Positions 22,191 through 32,915 are shown, counted from the first letter of the stretch. The stretch is DNA of 64,000 bases from Aphidius gifuensis (GCF_014905175.1 NC_057789.1:17208679-17272678), one strand, 5' to 3'. Numbers and translations: made by a program. The notes: a model not told the origin generated them from the sequence alone.

Positions 22191-22670
22191 TTTTTGATAG
22201 TATTGTGTAGAATTGTCTACTTAAAATGATACGAATGTTGAAATTATTTAAGATTTTACATTAAACATAAACATAACCTTGACAGCGTATCTCAACAATA
22301 TCGCAGACACATACATTTATTATTATAATTGACGTCAACAGTGGATTATTAATTTATATTATAGATATATAAATATTGTTAATAATATAATAATATTATT
22401 AATTAAAACAAAAGAATTTAATAAACAATTATCACGCGCAAATTGCAATACATGAATCCATGAATCATTATTGTTCTGATTTATTTATTATTAATAATAA
22501 CAATATTCAATAATATGGTGGATTACGCATGCGCACGCTGATTTTTATTATTTTTTTCTTGAGTGCTTACGAGCAATCGTACTTCGCACGTACGCAAACT
22601 TTGGTTTTCTGTTTGCGTTCGTACGATTGCACGTAAGCACTCGATGGCCCTACCCGGCTTACGTGCAATT

Positions 22671-22705
22671 CATGGAGGTGTTATCCTGGGTGATTCACCT
22701 CCATG
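22671..22705. mobile_element. 35-bp micro-hAT with TSD GTGCAATT
   Basis: Only CATGGAGGTG, 15 bases and CACCTCCATG remain. Perfect 8-bp direct repeats GTGCAATT flank it (22663-22670, 22706-22713). The ends are those of the CATGGAGGTG family (14686-17494, 19205). Confidence 0.9.
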
Positions 22706-22713
22706 GTGCAATT

Positions 22714-23450
22714 GTACAAACGCACACAGAGAACACCAAAGTTTGCGTACTTGCAATCGTACGATTGCACGTACGCACGCAAGAAGACTGGAAATACAGG
22801 AGGACTTACTCCCTATCTCGCCTGTATATAAAACTGATCGCCGCATCGCAGGTAATACGGAACGTGTGCGACTTGTATCGTTTTTACAATGCGCACAATA
22901 CAAACATACTCTCACAAACACTAACAGAGCATTATACACATCATGTTTGTCAGAGTGTTGTATTGTGCGTACTGTGCGATATAGTCGCGCACGTTACCGT
23001 GGTACTACTAGCGCCCCTCAATTATGCGGCGATTACATAGCGGAACGGTTTTTTGAGGCAAGTTCGTCCTCCTGTATTTCTAGTCTTCTTGTACGCACGG
23101 AAGAAAAGAATAAAAATCGGCGCGCGCATGCTTTATTTGCCATATTCAATATTGTTATTATTATTAATAAACAAATCAAAACTTTTTAGAGTAAGAAATC
23201 AATATTTTTATTTATAAAAATTTAAATCCATATCAATATTGGAGTAGGTTTGGAGCAATGTTCATCATTATTTATTGGCGGAACATAATAATAATAAATA
23301 ATATGGCAAATAAAACATGCGCGCGCCGATTTTTATTTTTTTCTTGCGTGCGCACGTGCAATCGTACGATTGCAAGTACGCAAACTTTGGTGTTTTCTGT
23401 GTGCGTTCGTACGATTGCACGTAAGCACTTAATGTCTCTACCCGGCTTCC
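22714..23450. mobile_element. Second inverted-arm unit of the CCGGCTT family
   Basis: Arms 22714-23135 and about 23260-23450 mirror each other (ACCAAAGTTTGCGTAC, GCGCGCGCCGATTTTTAT, ATATGGCAAATAA) and the right end is CTACCCGGCTTC. The left arm is split by the 312-bp hAT at 22780. The open frames here are by-products of the repeated CGTACGATTGCA words. Confidence 0.7.
22780..23091. mobile_element. hAT-type element, CAAGAAGACT ends, TSD TACGCACG
   Basis: 312 bp, ends CAAGAAGACTGGAAATACAG and its complement. Perfect 8-bp repeats TACGCACG at 22772-22779 and 23092-23099. A 1.7-kb member is at 42898-44568 and an end fragment is at 32496. Confidence 0.92.
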
Positions 23451-23469
23451 GTAAAAAAGCCCTTAAAAA

Positions 23470-23827
23470 TGATTCGCGTTTGCGTCTTTAGCCGCTCAGC
23501 ACTGACGCAGGCACTTGCGACTTTTCTAAAACAAAGACGCAGAATGCTTGCGGCTTGACGCAGAGCCCGCGACACCATCTTGCGTCTTTTTTTAAAAAAT
23601 AATCCGCCATTGTTGTTGATATATTTATTATTTGAGGGTTAGGTTGTTGCACAATATGTAAACAAATAAATATATGTCAACAACAATGGCGGATTATTAT
23701 TTCGAAAAAGACACAAGATGGTGCCACGGGCTCTGCGTCAAGCCGCAAGCATTCTGCGTCTTTGTTTTAGAAAAGTCGCAAGTGCCTGCGTCAGTGCTGA
23801 GCGGCTAAAGACGCAAATGCAAATCAT
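23470..23827. mobile_element. Palindromic MITE with GCGTCTTTAGCCGC arms
   Basis: About 130-bp arms (ATGATTCGCGTTTGCGTCTT inverted; AAAATAATCCGCCATTG near the centre). Flanks CCTTAAAA and CCTTCAAG agree in 6 of 8 positions, a decayed TSD. It lies inside the right half of a CAGTCC-family MITE. Confidence 0.8.
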
Positions 23828-23886
23828 CCTTCAAGTGTAAAATTTATTTTGCCCTGTGAATTGGACAACAGCAATTCAATTCACTG

Positions 23887-24259
23887 GGGTCTGTTCGTAA
23901 TGGCAATCCGGCAGGGTTAGGGTTAGTAGGGATAAGTTAACACCGAACTATAACCCCGTCCGTTCGTAACCCTGGCATATAAACGAATTCGGATCATTTT
24001 ATCGTGTACAATTTTATCATGTTTACAACTTTTTGATATTATTCAAACGAATTCTATTTTTCTAGCAATTGCTCAAGATTTTACGATAATAAATCTTGTT
24101 TATATTATTGAAAAAAATAAGACACCGATTCGGATTTTTTTATATGCCAGGGTTAAGTGAACACTAACTCCATCCATTACGAACGGACGGGGTTATAGTT
24201 CGGTGTTAACTTATCCCTACTAACCCTAACCCTGCCGAATTGCCATTACGAACGGACCC
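23887..24259. mobile_element. MITE, GGGTCTGTTCG family, inserted in another MITE
   Basis: 373 bp, inverted ends GGGTCTGTTCGTAATGGCAA followed by a GGGTTAGGGTTAG tract in both arms. The left flank is CTG, the right flank CAG, within the sequence CAATTCAC|AGGGCATTAC of a CAGTCC-family MITE whose remaining half is 24260-24411. A relative contributed 6185-6325. Confidence 0.85.
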
Positions 24260-24411
24260 CAGGGCATTACAATTTAGGGCTTTTTTTTCACCACTCACGG
24301 CGCTTGTAAAGCTTTTGTATGTTAAATCTCTATAAAAAAAATTTTACAAGCTCCATCACTGGCAAAAAAAAGCCCTATATTGTATAAAATTTGCCCTGTG
24401 AATTGGACTGC
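24260..24411. mobile_element. CAGTCCAATTCAC-family MITE, right part
   Basis: Starts AGGGCATTACAATTTAGGGC and ends GAATTGGACTG at about 24411; the left terminus (CAGCAATTCAATTCAC, about 23869-23884) is displaced by the 373-bp element. Confidence 0.8.
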
Positions 24412-24421
24412 AGGGCCCCAG

Positions 24422-24702
24422 GGGTACGTTCCAAATCCTTCGTTCGGTACGGTATATCAAGATGGCGGATTTCAGAGTTTTTTTTGCCATTTTTTTTATC
24501 GCAATAATAAGTTGATCACTTATACTTATTATTGGTGAGAATAAAAAATAATCAACTAATACTATTCTCTTTTCTCTACTAAAAATACATCAACTGACAC
24601 TAATATAGAAAAGTTTATAGAGGTGTTTGAAATTTTCATATATTTGATTTGAAACACTGCCATCTTGATATACCGAACCGAACCAGGTTTTGCAACGTAC
24701 CC
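24422..24702. mobile_element. MITE, GGGTACGTTCC family, TSD CAG
   Basis: 281 bp; inner inverted block CGGTATATCAAGATGGC. CAG at 24419-24421 and 24703-24705. A truncated copy is at 31465-31655, and the word GGAACGTACCCC recurs at about 39129. Confidence 0.9.
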
Positions 24703-24889
24703 CAGCCAGTGCTGGGGAGGTATGATACCGGTGTATCATACCGCAGTATCATACACTGTATCATACGGTATGATACATCTCCATTATTATACGCCATGTA
24801 TCATACATTAAAAGCGCCTCTACATTTCACTTTTTGAACTATTTTTATGACGCCATTTTGCCTATCCGCCATTATACACATATTTGGCG
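24703..24889. other. Spacer rich in GTATCATAC words
   Basis: GGTATGATACCGGTGTATCA starts a run of inverted GTATCATAC words, perhaps the left end of another element whose right end is not in the window. No gene. Confidence 0.4.
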
Positions 24890-24898
24890 CCCAAAAAC

Positions 24899-27685
24899 GG
24901 GTGCGTGAACCTGGCCTGCATAAGTCCTAGAAAAATTATCTAGGATACTCATTAGAAGCGTCTTGATTTGTACTAATTTGTACCGCCATTGATTTAATTT
25001 GTACATCAAAATTAAAGGGTCCAGAAAGGGTTAAATATCGACTTTTTTTCTAGATGACTTAGAGGGGTAAAAAAAATTGCTACAAACGCAGAATAATTTG
25101 TACTAATTTGTACCACCAAGCCCGGAATTTGTACCTCAACAAAAAAAAAATTATTTACTCCAATATGATAATTAACAATTGCATATCTACTTTAATTATT
25201 GAGGTACAAATTCTAATTTAATCGGTACAAATTAGCTCTTGTTCTGTTCTTTAAAATAAAAAAAAAACCCTGGCGGAAATGACAAGACTTGATTTCGGCG
25301 CTTTTACAAGAACGAATCAATAGCTATCCAAGAGCAAATTAAAATTAATATTACAGAACCCCTAATTATAATATGAACCATTGAATACCATAATAAAATA
25401 TTAAAATATTCTATTGACAGTTTAGACACATTAATTTGACGTAAATTATCTTTCATTATTGATAATTTATACGATTCGAAAACATAGAATTAAGAGGTTA
25501 GGGAGCCAGCTGTCAAACAAATTACAGACACAAAACACAAGACCTCCACTAGCAGTAATTTATGAAAACTTACCACTGAAATCAAAAGCAAATCAATACC
25601 AAACCATGAGCAAAACAAGAACAGAAAAAATTCAAAAAATTAATAAATAAACCTATTGTTGATATAAGTGTATGTCGTTTTATCATATTTATTATTATTA
25701 TTTAGTCATTTTAACAAAAAATATATATATAAAAAAAAGTACACATAGTCTGCACAGTATCCAATCCATAGCAAATCAAGAGCAAAACAAGAACAAAACC
25801 AGAACGTTTCCATAGCAAAACCAGAGCAAAACAAGAACAGAAAAAAAAATCATAAAAATTAATAAATAAACCTATTGTTGATAAGTGTATGTCGTTTTAT
25901 CATATTTATTATTATTATTTAGTCATTTTAACAAAAAAAAATGACATACAGTTATCAACAATAAGTTTATTTATTAATTTTTATGATTTTTTTTTTGTTC
26001 TTGTTTCGCTCTTGTTTTGCTATTGAAACGTTCTGGTTTTGTTCTTGTTTTGCTCTTGATTTGCTATGGATTGGATACTGTGCAGACTATGTGTACTTTT
26101 TTTTTTTTTTTTATATAGGTATATATATTTTTTTTTTTTGTTAAAATGACTAAATAATAATAATAAATATGATAAAACGACATACACTTATCAACAATAG
26201 GTTTATTTATTTATTTTTATGAGTTTTTTTTCTGTTCTTGTTTTGCTCATGGTTTGGTATTGATTTGCTTTTGATTTCAGTGGTAAGTTTTCATAAATTA
26301 CCGCTAGTGGAGGTCTTGTGTTTTGTGTCTGTAATTTGTTTGACAGCTGGCTCCCTAACCTCTTAATTCTATGTTTTCGAATCGTATAAATTGTCAATAA
26401 TGAAAGATAATTTACGTTAAATTAATGTGTCTAAACTGTCAATAGAATATTTTAATATTTTATTATGGTATTCAATGGTTCATATTATAATTAGGGGTTC
26501 TGTAATATTAATTTTAATTTGCTCTTGGATAGCTATTGATTCGTTCTTGTAAAAGCGCCGAAATCATTCTGTAATAGCTAATGAATTGCTCTTGTGTGTT
26601 CCGCCAGGGAATTATTAAAAAATATTGATATTTGAAGGCTCCATGCATTTGTTAATAAAAATATTCGATAAACAATTGCATGGCGCTATTAAAAATTAAT
26701 ATTTTTTAATAATTTTTTTTTTATTTTGAAGAGCAGAACAAAAGCTAATTTGTACCGATAAAACTAGAATTTGTACCTCAATAATAATAATAATAAAAAA
26801 TCAGGTTACTCCGAAATATCAATTGATAATACTTTATTTTTATTATTGAGGTACAAATTCTAATTTTATCGGTACAAATTAGCTTTTGTTTTGTTCTTTA
26901 AAATAAAAAAAAAATTATTGAAAAATATTAATATTTGAAGGCGCCATGCATTTGTTAATAAAAATATTTGATAAACAATTGCATGGCGCTTTTAAAAATT
27001 AATATTTTTTAATAATTTTTTTTTTATTTTAAAGAACAGAATAAAGGCTGATTTGTACCGATAAAATTACAATTTGTACCTCAAAAATAATAATAACGAA
27101 GTATTGTTGTTTGATAATTTGGAGTAACTTGTTTTTTTATTATTATTTTTGAAGTAAATTCTAATTTTATCGGTACAAATTAGCTTTTGTTTTGTTCTTT
27201 GAAATAAAAAAAAATTATTGAAAAATATTAATTTTTAAAGGCGCCATGCAATTGTTAGTTAAATATTTTTATTAACAAATGCATGGCACCTTTAAATATT
27301 TTAAATATTTTTAATGATTTTTTATTATTTTAAAGAACAAAATAAGAGCTAATTTCTACTGATTAAATTAGAATTTGTACCTCAATAATTAAAGTAGATA
27401 TGCAATTGTTAATTTTCATTTTGGAGTAAATAATTTTTTTTTGTTGTTATTCTTGAGGTACAAATTCCGGGCTTGGTGGTACAAATTAGTACAAATTATT
27501 CTGCGTCTGTAGTAATTTTTTTTATCCCCATAAGCCATCTAGAAAAAAAGTCGATATTTAACCCTGAACTCTGGCCATTTTGGATACAGAATCAATGGTG
27601 GTACAAATTAGTACAAATCAAGACGCTTCTAATGAGTATCCTAGATAGTTTTTCTAGGACTTAAGCAGGCCAGGTTCACGCACCC
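24899..27685. mobile_element. Mutator-like palindromic element, 2.8 kb, TSD CCCAAAAAC
   Basis: Ends GGGTGCGTGAACCTGGCCTG and its complement. Perfect 9-bp direct repeats CCCAAAAAC at 24890-24898 and 27686-27694, the TSD length typical of MULE elements. The arms carry a set of inverted modules (GTACAAATTAG, AGGCGCCATGCATTTGTTA) repeated several times. A second element (25268-26609) is nested in it. No transposase frame. A related copy is at 32916-34211. Confidence 0.88.
25268..26609. mobile_element. CCCTGGCGGAA-family palindrome with cryptic AAGAACAAAACC repeats
   Basis: Ends CCCTGGCGGAAATGACAAG and TTCCGCCAGGG. Both arms contain a mirrored ORF-like block (about 25459-25650 and 26203-26397) and the centre is built from degenerate repeats of GAGCAAAACAAGAACA. 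It sits inside the 24899-27685 element. The TSD is not resolvable in the A-rich target. Other members: 48280 and 60818. Confidence 0.8.
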
Positions 27686-27718
27686 CCCAAAAACAATATG
27701 TCAACATCCAACATGTTA

Positions 27719-27960
27719 GCTGTGTTCGATGGTCGTCTCGGCTCAGTTCCGTCTCACTTACGGCTCACTTATGGCACTAGCGACGTACGGTTGTTTGAAG
27801 AACTACAAAGGCACAAAATCTCAATACAGGTGCCTATCTATATCATCCCTAAAATTTTTATTTTTATTTCTATTTCTTTCATTTACTATTTGCTCTTACC
27901 TGAATTATATTATCTATATTCATGTTGATTATATATTTATTAATTCATTGTAATATACAT
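27719..27960. mobile_element. Fragment of the AGCTGTGTTCG element
   Basis: Begins AGCTGTGTTCGATGGTCGTC and matches 17500-17600 (ACTACAAAGGCACAAAATCT); the far part matches 17640-17760 in inverted order. The right terminus is lost. Confidence 0.75.
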
Positions 27961-28156
27961 AGAGTACTCTTATTATCAAATTCCGCTAGTACGAATGAGC
28001 CAAAAACGATTTTAATCAAATGTTTATATAGCTAATTCTACTTTTCTATATTAAAATTATTGTCCGTTTAATTGATATAGCCGAATAATAATCTATCTAT
28101 ATTATTTTACAACCTCTTTCTGTTTTCAGATTCAATCAGCTAAGCCGATCAATAGC

Positions 28157-29320
28157 CAGGGGGGTAGCACTACGTGTATTTTTTTCTCGGCTTATTTTTT
28201 TCCCTAACTGAAGATTTTTCCCATGCGCAGAGACCGGTTTTTGCGTTTGGGTAAAAGGAGGGAAGAATGTGGATAATATGACAATAATATCTTCAATATC
28301 GACCCGAACTATGCTATCGACTGATTTATATTATAATTTGAAATGTGATTAATATTTTTTATTTTCATTTATTTATTTAATATCGTATGATAAATAGAAA
28401 GCTATGGGAAAAATGTCTATGGAAAAGATGTAGCCACATGTTAATTAATAGAAAATTAATTTTGCCAAAGGAATTAACATGTAAGCATCCTCTTTTCCTT
28501 AGCTAATACTTTTCCCATAGCTTTTTATTAATTTAAAAAAATAAATGGTCATAGGGAAAAAGGTAGCTAAGGAAAGGATGTTGTCACATGTTAATTTATA
28601 CGAAATTAATTTTGCCAACGAAATAAACATGGAGGCGATTTGTATTTTAAAGAAATAAATTTACATGTATTTTATTTATAAAATAAATAAAAAATGTCCA
28701 AGGAAAAGCAGTAGCTAAGGAATTAATGTTGCCAAAAAATTATGTTTCAAGGAAATAATTCCTTAGTCACATTAATTCCTTAGCTACATCTTTTCCTTAG
28801 CTACTGCTTTTCCTTGGACATTTGTATTTTTAAAAAATAAATTTACATGTATTTTATTTATAAAATAAATAAAAAATGTCCAAGGAAAAGCAGTAGCTAA
28901 GGAAAAGATGTAGCTAAGGAATTATTGTGACTAAGGAATTAATGTTGCCAAAAAATTATGTTTCAAGGAAATAATTCCTTAGCCACATTAATTCCTTAGT
29001 TACATCTTTTCCTTAGCTACTGCTTTTCCTTGGACATTTTTTATTTATATTATAAATAAAATACATGTAAATTTATTTTTTAAAAATACAAATGTTAATC
29101 AAATTAAGTTTTTTATTATATATTTAAATTTACTATCCATTCGAGGAAAACTGCAATTTAACTGGTAAGGAAGAAACGAGATAGATAACGTAGGAATTAA
29201 AAAGGTTTTTATCATGTGACTACAAAATGGCGTTCCGTTACTAGACTTTTTCTGGGGAATCGACTCATCTAGGGTGACAAACTACAGCCCATAAAAATAC
29301 ATGTAGTGCTATCCCCCTGT
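28157..29320. mobile_element. hAT-type element, CAGGGGGGTAGC ends, TSD TCAATAGC
   Basis: 1164 bp. Ends CAGGGGGGTAGCACTACGTG (left) and GTAGTGCTATCCCCCTG (right). Perfect 8-bp repeats TCAATAGC at 28149-28156 and 29321-29328. About 28390-29100 inside is hairpin satellite identical in type to 1-2640. No transposase. Confidence 0.92.
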
Positions 29321-29464
29321 CAATAGCTTTCTGAAGTTGTATTTTTATTGTCTAATCATATATTCATTTGTTCTATATTTTTCGCAATGTATTTTCTCCG
29401 TTCGAATATATTAACCATTTCCTGAAATTTAATAAAACCCTAGTGATGATTCCATCATCATTAT

Positions 29465-29813
29465 AGGTGTGTTCGTTCACTTTTCACACCGAGCGTATGC
29501 ACGGAGCGTATGCAAGGAAGCGCTAGCGTTTTGCGGTCATTTGAAGAAACTTTAGTAACTAAAATTTACTATTTATTTATTTCTATTCGTTTTTTCCAGT
29601 TCTTTCGCTCTCTTTCATTATTATTAATTGGTAATTTGTTCTTGCGTCTGAGAAAAAATTATTAAATTAACAAAATAAACACAATGACTGAAAATAACGA
29701 ATGTTTTAGTAAATTTTAGTTACTAAAGTTTCTTCAAATGACCGCAAAACTCTAGCGCTTCCTTGCATACGCTCCGTGCATACGCTCGGTGTGAATAGTG
29801 AACGAACACACCT
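29465..29813. mobile_element. MITE, AGGTGTGTTCGTTCAC ends, TSD TAT
   Basis: 349 bp with long near-perfect inverted arms (AGCGTATGCACGGAGCGTAT, TTTAGTAACTAAAATTTACT). TAT at 29462-29464 and 29814-29816. Compatible with a 3-bp-TSD superfamily. Confidence 0.85.
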
Positions 29814-29876
29814 TATGTAACACTAGATTTTTACAATGCTCAGATTTGCATTTGTTATTAATACGAAATACTAGAA

Positions 29877-30120
29877 ATCCTGATTCATCCGCAAAATTAA
29901 TCGATAAATAGGGCCCTGTTTTACTAACTCTTTTGGCACAAGATGGCGACACCATTCAAATTTATTTAAAATTTATAGATATAACCTCAAAATATGTTGT
30001 CAAAATACATACATCAATGTTGTTATTGTTGTTGTTGTTTTTTTTTTTTTTATAGTAACATCATTTATAACATCAAAAATTTTTTATTTACAATTTAGGG
30101 CTATGTATAATAATAATAAC

Positions 30121-30156
<36 letters not shown>

Positions 30157-30235
30157 CGTAGAAAAACTGTACGCCTAAAATTTCTGCCTTATCGACGGTA
30201 TTTTTTGGTCGATAAATTATACGGCGGATGAATCA
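29877..30235. mobile_element. TIR element, TCCTGATTCATCCGC ends
   Basis: Inverted TCCTGATTCATCCGC plus ATCGATAAAT / ATTTATCGACC blocks. The interior holds a GTT microsatellite (about 30018-30040) and the AAT tract at 30100-30158. No clear TSD. Confidence 0.65.
30100..30158. repeat. (AAT)n microsatellite
   Basis: About 19 units of AAT with a single ACA interruption near the start. Confidence 0.95.
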
Positions 30236-30239
30236 GGAT

Positions 30240-31348
30240 TTTCACATTTTGGATTTTGTAGAGAACCGTTATTTACATAGTTGTATTAACGTTGCATGCA
30301 CACAAGCGGTCAATAATCTGATTATATTATTTTCACTTTTGACTATTGTTTATTCTTAAGATTGAAAACTTTAACGACTCAGGGTGACAGATGATTTTCA
30401 CTGTCGTATGACTATGAAATTGGCGTAACAATACAATAGGCCTAAGGTACAATTATACGATGCTTAAAAAGTTCCATAGCATTTTTATAGAATTGTTTAT
30501 TCGGATTAACTTTTTTTGATTTTGCACAAAAATAACAGCTTCCTATTTTCGAAAATTGGTGTAGAAATACAATATTAATTTTATTGAAACAATATTTGCG
30601 GACACATAACTATTTGGTTGTTAAGTGCAAATTCAGAATTCTATTTTATTATCATTTATAAAGTGGCATTTAATTCTTTATCAATATTTATTGTAAATGA
30701 TAAAAAGTTGTAAAATAAAATTCGCTTTTATCACCAACTCGTATTAAGAGAATCAAAAGTTTAGTGTGATAATATCATATATTTTCCAAATATATGAATA
30801 AAAAAAAATTATACTTTTATCTAATAATATTTTTAGTAAATATTATCAACTCACATGAAACATAATTTTTTTTTAGTAGAATTCAGTAAACGGCAAAAAA
30901 TGTTTATCATTTTCAATATAATGCAAACAACAATATTCGAAATCTCTAAATTCGTCCTAATCTAATTTATGAATGATAATTATAAACGTTAATTAATAAT
31001 TTCTATTTTTAAGAGTCCGGCCCAACTTAAGAAAAGTTCATTTACGAAGCTTACACTTCAGAATTTAGAAAGATCCGCTAGTCGGCTAAACCATTACGGT
31101 GGCAACTTGTTCTAGCTCACAATAGATGAAATCGCAATACTATGTCAGAAAGACTTTTTCATTTACGGTGTTTTCTGATTCCCGAGGATTGAGACATGGC
31201 GCTGCAGGCCGCAAGCCGAAACGTATTATATTAATCTGGGAGACCTATTTGCCAAGTTGACCTCTTTCATCCTTTCATCATATTAGCATACTTAAATATA
31301 TTCCAGGCGAACTCATGAGCCAATTTTTTAAAGAAGTCATAATATTGG
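30240..31348. other. About 1.1 kb without a recognised feature
   Basis: AT-rich. A short higher-GC stretch at about 31150-31260 (CTGCAGGCCGCAAGCCGAAA) stands out, but no coding frame, splice pair or RNA fold could be assigned. Confidence 0.4.
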
Positions 31349-31655
31349 GTGCATTCCTTTAATAAAAATTTTTTTTTTCGCTCTGCAATTTCGCCCTGTA
31401 ATACCGACTAAAAACTAGAAACAGAAACAACTACAAAAGTGATAGAATCCTCTATGTAATTCACCAGGGTACGTTCCGAAACCTCGTTCGGTTCGGTATA
31501 TCAAGATGGCAGCGATTCAAATCAAATATATGAAAATTTTAAACAGCCCTATAAACTTTTCTATATTAGTGTCAGTTGATGTATTTTTAGTTGAGAAAGG
31601 AGAATAATATTAGTTAGTTATTTTTTATTCTAATTAATAATAAATATAAGTGATT
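31349..31655. mobile_element. Two truncated MITE ends side by side
   Basis: 31349-31463 is the left third of the GGGTGCATTCC family; it breaks off at CACCAGGGTACGTTCC, where the left half of the GGGTACGTTCC family begins (to about 31655). Both lack their right ends. Confidence 0.8.
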
Positions 31656-32282
31656 AACTTAGCTACATTTTTCACTTAGCTAGAATTTTTACTTAGCTGT
31701 AATTTGTAGACAAACAATCGATACATTATTTTACTTAGCTAGATTTTTCACTTAGCTAGAATTTTTACTTAGCTAGATTTTTTACTTAGCTGTAATTTGT
31801 AGACAAACAATCGATACATTATTTTACTTAGCTAGAATTTTTACTTAGCTAGATTTTTTACTTAGCTGTAATTTGTAGACAAACAATCGATCCATTATTT
31901 TACTTAGCTAGAATTTTTACTTAGCTAAATTTTTTACTTAGCTAGAATTTTTACTTAGCTAGATTTTTTACTTAGCTAAGTTTTTTACTTAGCTAGATTT
32001 TTTACTTAGCTGTAATTTGTAGACAAACAATCGATACATTATTTTACATAGCTAGATTTTTTACTTAGCTAAATTTTTTACTTAGCTAGAGCTTTTACTT
32101 AGCTAGATTTTTTGCTTAGCTAAATTTTTTACTTAGCTAGATTTTTTACTTAGCTGTAATTTGTAGACAAACAATCGATACATTATTTTACTTAGCTAGT
32201 TTTTTTACTTAGCTAGAATTTTTACTTAGCTAAATTTTTTACTTAGCTAGAATTTTTTCTTAGCTAGATTTTTTACTTAGCC
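31656..32282. repeat. CTTAGCTAG minisatellite, about 17-bp unit
   Basis: More than 25 copies of ACTTAGCTAGATTTTTT with A/T variation. Every few units the block GTAGACAAACAATCGATACA is inserted (near 31711, 31797, 31876, 32020, 32161), giving a higher-order period. It shares the word CTTAGCTA with the hairpin satellite. Confidence 0.92.
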
Positions 32283-32373
32283 ATTCAAAACCAAGGTGAG
32301 GATAAAAATTATGTAACATGTGGTTATAGATGGTATGACATATAGCATGTATAGCATGCTCGATAATATAGCC

Positions 32374-32814
32374 TGCTCTATACATATGTAGCATGCTCTA
32401 TGCGCATTTAGCATGCGCCAGTTGCCGAGTAGCCTCGAATTATTATCGATGTATCGAAATTTTGGTAAAGATACTGAACGTACGCGCATGCTATACAAGA
32501 AGACTAGAAAGAAGGAGAGTCAACTCCGTACATTAGAAATGGGACAAAATATGTCCTGTACCTAGGGCTTTTTTTTTCCGCTGATGGCGCTTGACAAAAT
32601 TTTTTTTATATAGATTTCATATAGAAAGGCTTCACAAACGCCACCATCGGAAAAAAAACGCCCTAATAAGAACATCCTCTGAATACGGGTGCTGCTCTAT
32701 ACATATGTAGCATGCTCTATGCGCATATAGCATGCGCCAGTTGCCGAGTAGCCTCGAATTATTATCGATGTATCAAAGTTTTGGTAAAGATACTGAACGT
32801 ACGCGCATGCTATA
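32374..32814. repeat. 122-bp direct duplication around a MITE and a hAT end
   Basis: 32374-32495 and 32693-32814 are near identical (GTTGCCGAGTAGCCTCGAAT; only a few differences). Between them lie a left end of the CAAGAAGACT hAT family (32496 on) and a CACCCG-family MITE lacking its left tip (about 32545-32692). AGCATGC words recur throughout. Confidence 0.85.
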
Positions 32815-32915
32815 TAATGTAAATTTTAATCTGACCGTCACTTATCTCGCATTCGGGATATTTACCAGCATGCTATATTATAGAGCATGCGGAATAGTGC
32901 CAATAGCAACGTCCC

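Larger units (their letters stand above)
20551..22660. mobile_element. Long-TIR DNA element carrying two convergent spliced genes
   Basis: Inverted arms of about 150 bp beginning AAGCCGGGTAGGGCCATCGA, running through repeated CGTACGATTGCACGTAAGCA-like words and CGCATGCGTAATCCGCC. ACG borders both ends, but a clean TSD cannot be fixed. Unlike the MITEs it encodes proteins: a plus-strand helix-turn-helix frame (20942) and a minus-strand acidic protein (22190). It probably derives from an autonomous element by internal deletion. Confidence 0.75.

Noticed and set aside
22563..23189. 208-residue plus-strand open frame
   Set aside because: It runs through inverted CGTACGATTGCA repeats and two hAT insertions with TSDs; the Cys/Arg-rich product is an artefact of repeat words.
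23905..24240. Telomere-like GGGTTAGGGTTAG tracts
   Set aside because: They occur in inverted orientation as part of the TIRs of one MITE, only two units each; not telomeric DNA.
25459..25650. Mirrored 63- and 64-residue open frames at 25459-25650 and 26203-26397
   Set aside because: They are the two arms of a palindromic element; one ends in repeat-derived sequence and neither shows splice sites or family motifs.
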